Below, piece by piece: positions 1 to 7,151 of a stretch of DNA of 19,139 bases. Location of the stretch: assembly GCA_017557715.1 (NCBI GenBank), contig JAFYYE010000153.1:1-19139 (forward strand). Direction: 5' to 3'. The stretch's first letter is position 1. Each line of letters starts with the position of its first letter. The position numbers were made by a program, and so were the translations under genes. Source of the DNA: Pseudobutyrivibrio sp. Its GTDB lineage: Bacteria > Bacillota > Clostridia > Lachnospirales > Lachnospiraceae. Under the pieces are notes generated by a model. That model worked only from the letters and a program-made list of their open reading frames with translations, was not told the origin of the DNA and did no database searches.

Positions 1-1788
1 AATAGAGATAAGCTCGCGAACTGACTTCTGAATAGTGGTCGGCGTAATTCCATTGGCCTCGTTGTAGGCTTTTTGAATCTCGCGACGACGTTCTGTTTCT
101 GAGATGGCCTTCTCCATGGATTCAGTCATGGTATCAGCATACATGATTACATGACCTTCGCTATTTCGTGCAGCACGTCCGATTGTCTGAATAAGGGAGC
201 GCTCGCTTCGCAGGAAGCCTTCCTTATCTGCATCAAGAATAGCCACAAGAGTAATCTCTGGAATATCCAAGCCCTCTCTCAAAAGATTGATTCCAACAAG
301 TACATCAAACACATCCAGTCGCAAGTCTCGAATAATCTCTGCACGCTCCATGGTGTCGATGTCGGAATGCATGTATTTTACTCTCACTCCAAGCTCTGCC
401 AGATAATCTGTCAAATCCTCTGCCATGCGCTTTGTAAGAGTGGTAATCATTACTTTATTTTTCTTTGAAGTTTCTTTCTTAATCTCGTTGAACAAGTCAT
501 CAATCTGACCTTCTACTGGACGAACCTCCACCTCAGGGTCCAACAATCCAGTAGGCCTGATAACCTGCTCAGTACGAAGCATTTCATGCTCTTCTTCGTA
601 GTCTCCCGGTGTAGCAGACACGAACATTATCTGGTCAATCTTTGATTCAAACTCACCAAAATTAAGCGGTCTGTTATCAAGAGCAGATGGCAATCTAAAA
701 CCATACTCCACAAGGGTACGTTTTCTAGCCTGATCTCCTGCAAACATTCCGCGCACCTGCGGAAGTGTGATGTGGCTCTCGTCCACAATAATCAGGAAAT
801 CATCTCCAAAGTAATCGATAAGACATTTTGGTGGCTCCCCTGGCTTTTGATTGGTCATGTGTCGGCTATAATTTTCTATTCCAGAGCAGAAGCCTGTCTC
901 ACGAAGCATCTCTATATCAAAATTAGTACGCTCACCAATTCGCTGAGCCTCAATTAATTTATCCTCGGATTTGAAATATTTTATTCTCTCATCAAGCTCT
1001 GCCTCTATGCTGGCGCAAGCTGAATTAATCTTGTCCTGGGGGATGACATAATGACTGGCTGGGAAAATAGCCACATGCTCAAGCTCCCTTTTTACCTGGC
1101 CCGTCATAATTTCTGTTTCGCATATACGGTCTATTTCATCACCAAAGAACTCGATACGTATTCCATAGTCGCTGGTGTTGGCAGGAATAACCTCTAACGT
1201 ATCACCACGAACCCTAAAAGTACCTCTTGCAAAATCCATATCATTTCTCATGTACTGAATATTAATGAGCTCGTGGATAACATCATCCCTGTCTTTAAAA
1301 TCTCCTGGGCGAAGGGACACCATCATATTTTGGAAATCATCTGGCTCACCAATACCATAGATGCAGGAAACGGAAGACACGATAATAACATCTCTTCTCT
1401 CCGACAATGATGCAGTAGCAGAAAGACGTAGCTTATCTATCTCATCGTTTATAGATGAATCCTTTGCGATGTAAGTATCAGTGCTAGGCACATAGGCCTC
1501 CGGCTGGTAATAATCGTAGTAGGATACAAAATATTCAACTGCATTCTCTGGGAAAAATTCTTTGAACTCGGAATAAAGCTGGCCTGCCAAAGTTTTATTG
1601 TGAGCAATAATAAGTGTAGGCTTGTTCAGCTTTTCTATAACATTGGCCATGGTGAAGGTCTTTCCTGAGCCAGTGACACCAAGTAGTGTCTGCATCTGAT
1701 TGCCTTCTTTGAAACCTCGAACCAAATCATCTATAGCCTGAGGCTGATCTCCTGTAGGCTTGAAATTTGAATGTAATTTAAAATCCAT
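1..1788 (-). CDS. uvrB: UvrABC excinuclease subunit B (3' end cut by window)
   Basis: UvrB is the DNA-damage-verifying helicase-like subunit of cytoplasmic nucleotide excision repair; UvrA loads it and it recruits UvrC. Translating the minus strand gives MDFKLHSNFKPTGDQPQAID at the start, a Walker A motif GVTGSGKT at residues 37-44, the YYDYYQPEAY beta-hairpin near residue 95 that inserts behind lesions, and a DESH helicase box (near + position 790). The frame is open to the left edge: 596 codons are visible, against about 660 for the family, so only the C-terminal UVR (UvrC-binding) part is missing. The start is set by the Shine-Dalgarno TAAGGTG seven bases upstream of ATG. The gene has its own promoter with an overlapping SOS box, and a terminator separates it from the upstream chemoreceptor gene. 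Identification is secure. Confidence 0.97.
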   Translation of the reverse strand, partial: MDFKLHSNFKPTGDQPQAIDDLVRGFKEGNQMQTLLGVTGSGKTFTMANVIEKLNKPTLIIAHNKTLAGQLYSEFKEFFPENAVEYFVSYYDYYQPEAYVPSTDTYIAKDSSINDEIDKLRLSATASLSERRDVIIVSSVSCIYGIGEPDDFQNMMVSLRPGDFKDRDDVIHELINIQYMRNDMDFARGTFRVRGDTLEVIPANTSDYGIRIEFFGDEIDRICETEIMTGQVKRELEHVAIFPASHYVIPQDKINSACASIEAELDERIKYFKSEDKLIEAQRIGERTNFDIEMLRETGFCSGIENYSRHMTNQKPGEPPKCLIDYFGDDFLIIVDESHITLPQVRGMFAGDQARKRTLVEYGFRLPSALDNRPLNFGEFESKIDQIMFVSATPGDYEEEHEMLRTEQVIRPTGLLDPEVEVRPVEGQIDDLFNEIKKETSKKNKVMITTLTKRMAEDLTDYLAELGVRVKYMHSDIDTMERAEIIRDLRLDVFDVLVGINLLREGLDIPEITLVAILDADKEGFLRSERSLIQTIGRAARNSEGHVIMYADTMTESMEKAISETERRREIQKAYNEANGITPTTIQKSVRELISI

Positions 1789-1836
1789 ATTTTCACCTTA
1801 ATGCTAAATACAATGGTACAAAATCGGTATAAAAGC

Positions 1837-1864
1837 ATTATAGCACAGGGTTAGTTAAAGTCAA
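1837..1864 (-). promoter_or_regulatory. uvrB sigma-A promoter
   Basis: Reading the minus strand, a -35 TTGACT (1859-1864) and a perfect -10 TATAAT (1837-1842) are separated by 16 bases. It lies about 50 bases upstream of the uvrB start and just after the preceding terminator, as expected for an independently transcribed gene. Confidence 0.85.
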
Positions 1865-1874
1865 ACACTTGTTC
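1863..1874 (-). promoter_or_regulatory. LexA/DinR SOS box of uvrB
   Basis: The minus strand reads GAACAAGTGTTT. This matches all twelve inner positions of the Bacillus DinR/LexA consensus as I remember it (GAACRNRYGTTY); only the two outermost bases differ. It overlaps the last two bases of the -35 hexamer, so bound LexA would block RNA polymerase. uvrB is a classical SOS gene in Bacillus, which supports the call. Confidence 0.82.
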
Positions 1875-1875
1875 T

Positions 1876-1904
1876 AAAAAAGGTCTGCGGAATAACCGCA
1901 GACC
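1876..1904 (-). terminator. Rho-independent terminator of the chemoreceptor gene
   Basis: A perfect 9-bp stem GGTCTGCGG / CCGCAGACC with a 5-base loop (1882-1904) is followed on the minus strand by six Ts (1876-1881). It lies 16 bases after the stop codon of the methyl-accepting chemotaxis gene. Confidence 0.93.
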
Positions 1905-1920
1905 AATCACTAATTTATAT

Positions 1921-3387
1921 TTACTTATTTGCTCTACTAATTTCAAGAATCTCATGGAGGATATCTTCCGTCGCCTTCATATCAGCCTCGCAATCCTCAC
2001 TGATAGTTATGCTGGATTCTGCTGAGGCTGCAACCTCCTCAGATGTAGCTGAAAGATTACTGATTGCATCCATGACCTTAGTGTTGGCATCAACACAGGA
2101 ATCAACATCTTCCGAAATAACTGCCGCACGTCTTGTAAGATCAGAAACCTTTTCCAAAATCTCTTTAAACTTATCTCCTGTCTCAGCTATCATCTCGCCC
2201 TGTTCATTTGCTGAATCTACTGAACGCTGCATGTTATTAGATGCGATTGTAACCTTCTTAATCAAATCATCAATGGTATTGGCAATTTCCTCTGCAGATT
2301 CCTTTGTATGCTCAGAAAGCGCTCTGATTTCATCAGCTACAACCGCAAAACCTTTACCAGCCTCACCTGCTCTTGCCGCCTCAATAGAAGCATTAAGTGC
2401 AAGAAGATTTGTCTGCCCACTGATATCAAGAATCGTGCTGACAATATCTTTTACTGTGTCTGCAGACTGCTGCAAATCAGCTGTCATTGTAGCTGTCTCC
2501 GCATTAATTGCTGAGGATTCATCAGACTTTGTTCTAAGCTCCTGCACCAGTGTATTACCATCACTAATATTTTCTGTTACCTCATCAGCATTTCGAAGCA
2601 TCGCTCTAGATTGATGCGCTATATTTTCAAGGGACTCCGTAATATTTGAATTCATCTCTGTCTGGGTCTGAATAGCTTCTGCTGTCATTGTTACTGAAGA
2701 AGAAATTTGCTGTGCACTTTCTGCAGAAGATGTGACCTTTTCTGCCAAGGCTTCCATTGCATCATTAGCATCCTCTAGCTTTGCTGCAATTTGATTTCCA
2801 ACCTCCTGCATTATCTTGGCATTTTCTTCCTGCTGTCTAGCACCCTCTTCTATCTCTTCTACTGTCTCATAGTTGTGCTTGCTATTTAAACGAACATAGA
2901 AGATTGTCATTAATCCAATCAAAATTGCGAAGATTACATCTGTTAATACCGCCATTTGTCTATCTGCAACTTCAACCGAATATTTATAAAATAATGGTAC
3001 ATATATAATGTTAACAGCCACTATAGATATGGTCGTAACCAAAGTAAGCGTATTATCCGCAAACAGCAAAACAAACATCATTATTCCTGGTCCGAACGCC
3101 CACATGTATGTTATATGGACACAGCCCAACATAACTACGAAATATGTTAGAATTTGGGCCAATATCATAAAATACTTGCCCCTGCTTCTTTTTCCAAATT
3201 TCAAATAACTAAATACAAAAAAAGCCCCAATCAAAACCTGTAGCACGGACATAATAGCTGTGTTCATGAACCCAACTCTCTGATCCTGATAAAGAATTGT
3301 TGACAACAATTCAAATACCAAAATAATGCTACCTAGCTTGAATGCAAGCTTATTACGTTCGTAGATATGTCTTTCCTTAATACTCAT
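1921..3387 (-). CDS. methyl-accepting chemotaxis protein, six-TM type without extracellular sensor domain
   Basis: A chemoreceptor that would control a CheA kinase from the membrane. The 488-residue protein starts with about six hydrophobic segments (roughly residues 15-165) joined by short loops, then a coiled-coil cytoplasmic signalling domain. The conserved hairpin tip TNLLALNASIEAARAGE is at residues 326-342, followed by GKGFAVVADEIRALSE. No HAMP, Cache or four-helix ligand domain is seen, so any signal is probably sensed by the membrane bundle. An in-frame ATG eight codons upstream exists, but the AGGAGG Shine-Dalgarno lies inside that extension seven bases before the ATG chosen here. 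It is a single gene with its own terminator; no che genes are nearby. Family assignment is certain; the ligand is unknown. Confidence 0.94.
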   Translation of the reverse strand: MSIKERHIYERNKLAFKLGSIILVFELLSTILYQDQRVGFMNTAIMSVLQVLIGAFFVFSYLKFGKRSRGKYFMILAQILTYFVVMLGCVHITYMWAFGPGIMMFVLLFADNTLTLVTTISIVAVNIIYVPLFYKYSVEVADRQMAVLTDVIFAILIGLMTIFYVRLNSKHNYETVEEIEEGARQQEENAKIMQEVGNQIAAKLEDANDAMEALAEKVTSSAESAQQISSSVTMTAEAIQTQTEMNSNITESLENIAHQSRAMLRNADEVTENISDGNTLVQELRTKSDESSAINAETATMTADLQQSADTVKDIVSTILDISGQTNLLALNASIEAARAGEAGKGFAVVADEIRALSEHTKESAEEIANTIDDLIKKVTIASNNMQRSVDSANEQGEMIAETGDKFKEILEKVSDLTRRAAVISEDVDSCVDANTKVMDAISNLSATSEEVAASAESSITISEDCEADMKATEDILHEILEISRANK

Positions 3388-3425
3388 ATTGCCTCCTAAA
3401 AGATAAAACAATATGCTCCCACTTA

Positions 3426-3454
3426 AGAATATCTAGAAAATTTAAATTGTACAA
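3426..3454 (-). promoter_or_regulatory. possible promoter of the chemoreceptor gene
   Basis: Minus-strand TTGTAC (3449-3454) and TATTCT (3426-3431) are 17 bases apart, each four of six to consensus. The -35 sits inside a 12-bp perfect palindrome AATTGTACAATT (3445-3456) that could be an operator. I see no sigma-28 flagellar-type promoter. The call is weak; transcription could also read through from the hydrolase gene, because no terminator separates the two. Confidence 0.35.
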
Positions 3455-3477
3455 TTGCTTTCACAAAAAGTTCGTGA

Positions 3478-4215
3478 TTACTCCATAAAATCTACTAGCT
3501 TTTCAAGGGTTTGCTTAGTCTGCTCCTCCACTGTGATAGTTGGTGTTCCATCGCCATTTTGTGGACCATAGTCTCCAAAGTAAGCGTGACAGCCACCTGG
3601 AATTATCACTTCCTCATATCCATCAGGAAGATTCTGTAGTGACTCTTCATATTTTTCCATATTAAGGACTTTGTCCTGATCTCCTCTTATAAGGATAGTT
3701 TTAATATCCTTATGAGTTAAATCACTAGTTGCATAAGCTCCCAAAAGTACCAAGCCCTTATACTCATCACTATGGATAGCGCCATACATTGCAGCCATGG
3801 CACCACCAAGGCTATGGCCACCTATGTACCATTCATCAATTTCTGGGTACATTTCTCTAATGCCGCGAGCTCCATTTGCATCTAAAAATGCCATGTAATG
3901 AGGCATTCTGACTATGATACATTTTATGCCATGCTCTGCCAGTTGTTCCATTAAAGGCGCATAAGCATCTGGCTCAACAAGTCCACCTGGATAAAAGATA
4001 AATCCTGCCTTTGGATTCTCAGGTGTAAATTCTACCAGCCTTGTCTTATCAAGCACAGTAACCCCTTTTTCAGGATTATTCATATAAGCAAGAGCTCTAT
4101 CTGTAGCCTCATAAGCAGTCTGAAAAACCAATGTTATTTTTACAAGCAGAACTACCCATATTAGTAAAACAGCTACTATTTTTCGAATTCTTCCTTTACT
4201 AAAAAACCTCTTCAT
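3478..4215 (-). CDS. membrane-anchored alpha/beta hydrolase
   Basis: A serine hydrolase of the alpha/beta fold, probably an esterase- or acylglycerol-lipase-like enzyme; the substrate is unknown. The 245-residue protein has a basic N-terminus and one hydrophobic segment (about residues 12-31) that looks like an uncleaved anchor, placing the catalytic domain outside the membrane. The nucleophile elbow is GHSLGG at 133-138 (Ser135). The acid is Asp179 or Asp181 in IRGDQDKV, and the base is His210 in GGCHAYFGDYG, so the triad is complete. YPGG (76-79) forms the oxyanion-hole loop. The ATG is preceded only by a weak Shine-Dalgarno (TAAG). It has its own extended -10 promoter. Its link to neighbouring genes is unclear. 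Confidence 0.85.
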   Translation of the reverse strand: MKRFFSKGRIRKIVAVLLIWVVLLVKITLVFQTAYEATDRALAYMNNPEKGVTVLDKTRLVEFTPENPKAGFIFYPGGLVEPDAYAPLMEQLAEHGIKCIIVRMPHYMAFLDANGARGIREMYPEIDEWYIGGHSLGGAMAAMYGAIHSDEYKGLVLLGAYATSDLTHKDIKTILIRGDQDKVLNMEKYEESLQNLPDGYEEVIIPGGCHAYFGDYGPQNGDGTPTITVEEQTKQTLEKLVDFME

Positions 4216-4255
4216 TAAATCTTATTTACCACCAATCTATAATAATGCGATATTG

Positions 4256-4264
4256 ATTATACCA
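4256..4264 (-). promoter_or_regulatory. extended -10 promoter of the hydrolase gene
   Basis: The minus strand reads TGGTATAAT, a perfect extended -10 (TGnTATAAT), about 40 bases before the hydrolase ATG. No good -35 is present at 16-18 bases, which is typical of extended -10 promoters. Confidence 0.65.
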
Positions 4265-4299
4265 CATGTTGAGTAATATCTCTTTCTCATGCAAGTTTA

Positions 4300-4325
4300 T
4301 AAAAGGCTAGCCATATTGGCTAGCC
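4300..4325 (-). terminator. terminator after the DUF1292 gene
   Basis: An 8-bp stem GGCTAGCC / GGCTAGCC (4305-4312 and 4318-4325) with loop ATATT is followed on the minus strand by TTTTA. It begins eight bases after the DUF1292 stop codon. Confidence 0.85.
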
Positions 4326-4333
4326 CCCATTTT

Positions 4334-4594
4334 TTAAATCATCTCCATATAAGCTTCGGCGATTCTGTTATAGTCGATTTGGTTGGTGATTTTTTCTACT
4401 TTAAAATCATCCTCTCCAACCTTTACGCGATAGATAAAGCAACCTTCATCACTAACTGTATCTCCATCGACTAATGCAGCTGCAACATAGCCCTTGTTCT
4501 CAAATTCGAACTGGTCTATAACTGCCATCTCTACTTCATTTCCATCCTTAGTCTTTACCACAAAAGTAATATACTCTTTGAATTCGTTATTCAT
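4334..4594 (-). CDS. DUF1292 family small protein
   Basis: An 86-residue acidic protein resembling the DUF1292 (YrzB-like) family, common in Firmicutes and of unknown function. Visible family traits are the pattern 'hydrophobic strand, DQFEFENKGYVAAAL, then FIYRVKVGEDDFKVEKI' and the acidic, cysteine-poor composition. The reading frame is open for 30 more codons upstream, but the strong AAGGAGG lies nine bases before this ATG, so the shorter form is correct. It is transcribed alone between two terminators. No clear promoter is recognised in its 150-base upstream gap; TATTAT at about 4652-4657 (minus strand) is a possible -10. Family call is fairly confident; the role is unknown. Confidence 0.8.
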   Translation of the reverse strand: MNNEFKEYITFVVKTKDGNEVEMAVIDQFEFENKGYVAAALVDGDTVSDEGCFIYRVKVGEDDFKVEKITNQIDYNRIAEAYMEMI

Positions 4595-4699
4595 CGCGGG
4601 TGCCCTCCTTAATAGTTCTAGGATTGTAAATCCCCCCGTTGTATGAACCATATAATACAGCATAATTGTGTAAAGAGTAAGCAAAAAAAATGAAATATT

Positions 4700-4726
4700 T
4701 AAGAATAGCGCCCCGAGATGGGGCGC
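4700..4726 (-). terminator. probable terminator of the malEFG operon
   Basis: A GC-rich 7-bp stem GCGCCCC / GGGGCGC (4708-4714 and 4720-4726) with loop GAGAT sits 19 bases after the malG stop. The U tract is imperfect (TATTCTT follows the stem; eight Ts come about 18 bases later at 4683-4690), so termination may be leaky or the hairpin may protect the 3' end. Confidence 0.65.
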
Positions 4727-4745
4727 AATTCACATAATAATCATA

Positions 4746-5588
4746 TTAACCCTTAACAGCACCACCTGTAACTCCCTCTACGTAGAACTTCTGCATGATG
4801 ATAAAGAGTGCGGAGATTGGTACCGCAATCATCAATCCACCGCAGCAGAAATATGTGAAGTACTGATTAACAAGCGCACGCTGTAACAAGTTGAAAAGTC
4901 CTAAAGCCATTGTCCAATCCTGTGGATCCTTTGACTTAATCATAAGTCTTACAAGTACGAAATCCATCCATGGATTTAAGAAAGAATTGATTACCGTATA
5001 TACAATCATAGGTTTTGAAAGTGGCACAACTATCTTTGTAAAAATTGTTGCCTCCGATGCACCCTCAAGCTTTGCAGCCTCATGAAGAGAGGTTGGGATT
5101 GTATCGAAGAATCCTTTCAAAATCAAATATCCAAGACCTGAAGCCCCTGAATAAAGGATGATAAGACCTACTACACTGTCTGTTAAACCAAGCATCTTTA
5201 AAATGAAATACATTGCAATCATTGAAAGAACACCTGGAAACATTCCAAGGATAAGTGAAAAGCTCATAAGCTGCTTTCTGCCCTTGAAATCAATAAATGA
5301 AAATGCGTAAGCTGTCATGATTACAAAGCATGTTGAAATGATACAGCTTGCAGTTCCAATTATCATCGAATTCTTAAACCATGCTGGGAAATTTCCAGCA
5401 GCATCTGGATGAAAGAACAGCCAGTTATAGTTTGAAAGTGTCCAGTGCTCAGGGAAGAAATGGTTTGTGTTAATTCCCTTCTGAGTACTGAATGTAGTTA
5501 CTACCAGCCAGAAAATTGGTATAAGCCAAATAAACACAAGGAGTGCTAAAAATAAATGTCTTCCGATAATTTTCCATGTCTTTTTCAT
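4746..5588 (-). CDS. malG: MalG-type sugar ABC transporter permease
   Basis: One of two membrane subunits of a binding-protein-dependent carbohydrate importer of the CUT1 class. The 280-residue protein has six predicted membrane segments, the first at residues 10-32. The EAA loop that docks the ATPase reads EAAKLEGASEATIFTKIVVP (170-189). The N-terminal PIFWLVVTTFS and the LSNYNWLF segment are typical of MalG. Its ATG overlaps the malF stop by one base (TAATG), so translation is probably coupled; the Shine-Dalgarno GAGGGGG lies within the end of malF. It is the last gene of malE-malF-malG. Maltodextrin or a related alpha-glucan is the likely substrate by homology, but sugar specificity cannot be read from the permease. 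Confidence 0.9.
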   Translation of the reverse strand: MKKTWKIIGRHLFLALLVFIWLIPIFWLVVTTFSTQKGINTNHFFPEHWTLSNYNWLFFHPDAAGNFPAWFKNSMIIGTASCIISTCFVIMTAYAFSFIDFKGRKQLMSFSLILGMFPGVLSMIAMYFILKMLGLTDSVVGLIILYSGASGLGYLILKGFFDTIPTSLHEAAKLEGASEATIFTKIVVPLSKPMIVYTVINSFLNPWMDFVLVRLMIKSKDPQDWTMALGLFNLLQRALVNQYFTYFCCGGLMIAVPISALFIIMQKFYVEGVTGGAVKG

Positions 5589-7000
5589 TATCTATACACC
5601 CCCTCTTTGTCTCCACCTATCATTCTTGAGAAGGTTAGGAGCGATAATGCTGAACAAATAATAAAGGTTACAATACCGATAGCTGATGCCATCTTGAAGT
5701 TACTGTACTCATTTGTAAGTCTGAATAACCATGTGATAAGCAAATCCGCTTCGTTGGCATGTGAGTTAGCCATCGCCATGTTTGTTGTTTTGTAGTTGTA
5801 TGTCAGAAGATAAATAACGTTGAAGTTATTAATGTTCTGAATTACCGACTGAATAAGTGATGGGCCTGTGATAAACAATACATAAGGCATTGTAATCTTC
5901 CAGAAAATCTGGAACTTGTTTGCACCATCAATCTTTGCAGACTCAATCTGGTCTGACGGAATATTCATCAAAATACCTGTTGCCACAAGCATCTGATATG
6001 GAATACCAATCCAGATATTTACAAGGATGATATTTACATGTACCCAGCCTGGCTTTGAAAGGAATGGAATAAATGAATCACCAGGATTTAATAAACCAAT
6101 GTTTCTGAAGAATTCTGTAATACCAACGTTAGAGCAAAACGTATTTACGATACCACTATCACCAAACATCTTACTGATAAGAAGCAATGTTACGAACTGT
6201 GGAATACCGATTGTAATTACAAATAAGCTTCTCCACATTCCCTTAAAGTGAGTGTCCTCATGATTGATAAACTGTGCAAGAAGGATTCCTCCAAGGAATG
6301 TAGTTGCAGTAGCTACAACAGCCCAAATCAATGTCCATGCCAATACTCTTACGAAGGCATAACCAAATGTGATTGTCTGACTTGTTGTAAAAAGGTTTAC
6401 AAAGTTCTTAATACCAATCCATGTAAACAGGTATGTTGGTGGCTGATGATTCTCATCATAATTCGTAAATGCGATACATATCATGAAAAGGATAGGTATA
6501 ACATTTATAAGAATTACACCAATACTTGGTAAAGTAAGAAGTGTAATGTGAAATCTTTCGTTCTTGAAAGATGCTATATCATCTAAAAAGCTGTTGATGT
6601 GTTCACCATCTTCTTTCATCTTCTGGATGCGATAAACAGCTTTAATATTTCCAATATATAATGCGATAAATGCAACGATTACAAGGACACCAATGATTCC
6701 AAAAAGAAGAATCAAAAGGGAATTGTCATAATCGTTGACAGTTTTTTTCATAGTTAAAATATCAAAAACTTCTTCTCTCTGAACTGTACCAAGAGTGTTT
6801 AGCTTTGATAAATATGGCATGAATACGCCAAAAATTGATGAGATAACTCCCACCTGAAGTAAGGTCATTAAGATTCCGCGGGCAATCTGCTTTCTACCGA
6901 AGTAGCCAGCGCCCATTATTAATAGGGAAAGCTTAACCCAGATATCACCGTGGGCCACAGCATAACCAAAGTCTTTAAAATAATTAGCAATTTTCTTCAT
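5588..7000 (-). CDS. malF: MalF-type sugar ABC transporter permease with N-terminal extension
   Basis: The partner permease of the CUT1 importer. At 470 residues it is much longer than the usual 290-300. The extra N-terminal part (residues 1-150) has two or more hydrophobic segments (about 24-62 and 93-118), a layout also found in MalF and in Gram-positive maltodextrin permeases. The core begins near TLLTLPSIGVILINVIPILF (154-173), and the EAA loop is QIESAKIDGANKFQIFWKIT (351-370). The start ATG has only a weak Shine-Dalgarno (AAGAGGA, about eight bases upstream), just past the terminator-like hairpin of the malE-malF gap. Lower expression than malE is therefore expected. Substrate by context: maltodextrin-like sugars (inference). 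Confidence 0.9.
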   Translation of the reverse strand: MKKIANYFKDFGYAVAHGDIWVKLSLLIMGAGYFGRKQIARGILMTLLQVGVISSIFGVFMPYLSKLNTLGTVQREEVFDILTMKKTVNDYDNSLLILLFGIIGVLVIVAFIALYIGNIKAVYRIQKMKEDGEHINSFLDDIASFKNERFHITLLTLPSIGVILINVIPILFMICIAFTNYDENHQPPTYLFTWIGIKNFVNLFTTSQTITFGYAFVRVLAWTLIWAVVATATTFLGGILLAQFINHEDTHFKGMWRSLFVITIGIPQFVTLLLISKMFGDSGIVNTFCSNVGITEFFRNIGLLNPGDSFIPFLSKPGWVHVNIILVNIWIGIPYQMLVATGILMNIPSDQIESAKIDGANKFQIFWKITMPYVLFITGPSLIQSVIQNINNFNVIYLLTYNYKTTNMAMANSHANEADLLITWLFRLTNEYSNFKMASAIGIVTFIICSALSLLTFSRMIGGDKEGVYR

Positions 7001-7015
7001 ATATTAATCCTCTTT

Positions 7016-7046
7016 AAAAAGGCTTCCCCCTAATTAAAGGGGGAAG
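7016..7046 (-). terminator. internal terminator/attenuator between malE and malF
   Basis: An 8-bp stem CTTCCCCC / GGGGGAAG (7023-7030 and 7039-7046) with an 8-base loop is followed on the minus strand by TTTTT (7016-7020). It lies 16 bases before the malF ATG. Since malF and malG have no other visible promoter, this must be leaky, acting as an attenuator that lowers permease mRNA relative to malE. Confidence 0.8.
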
Positions 7047-7067
7047 TCTATATCTGTCTAGCGGGAG

Positions 7068-7151
7068 GACGCAGCCATTATGATTGCATTCGGCAAAGGG
7101 GCCGCGTCGTGGCAAGCATTTTGCCTTCGCTTCGCTCGACAAAAAACTTGC
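7068..7151 (-). other. GC-rich structured RNA spacer after malE
   Basis: Two hairpins can form in the minus-strand transcript directly after the malE stop. The first pairs GCAAG (7147-7151) with CTTGC (complement of 7112-7116), strengthened by TTTTG/CAAAA. The second pairs GACGCGGCC with GGCTGCGTC (7100-7108 with 7068-7076), nine pairs including one G-U. The spacer is clearly richer in G and C than the flanking genes. It resembles the REP-containing malE-malF spacer of Escherichia coli in position and probable effect (3'-end protection of malE mRNA), though not in sequence. Confidence 0.55.

Noticed and set aside
2009..2614. 201-codon open frame on the plus strand inside the chemoreceptor gene
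   Set aside because: It is antisense to the alanine/serine-rich signalling domain, low in complexity, has no ribosome site, and no family is recognisable.
3388..3411. N-terminal eight-residue extension of the chemoreceptor (and similar extensions of DUF1292, the dCache protein and HPr)
   Set aside because: In each case a strong Shine-Dalgarno lies inside the extension at the right distance from the downstream ATG, so the longer starts are not used.
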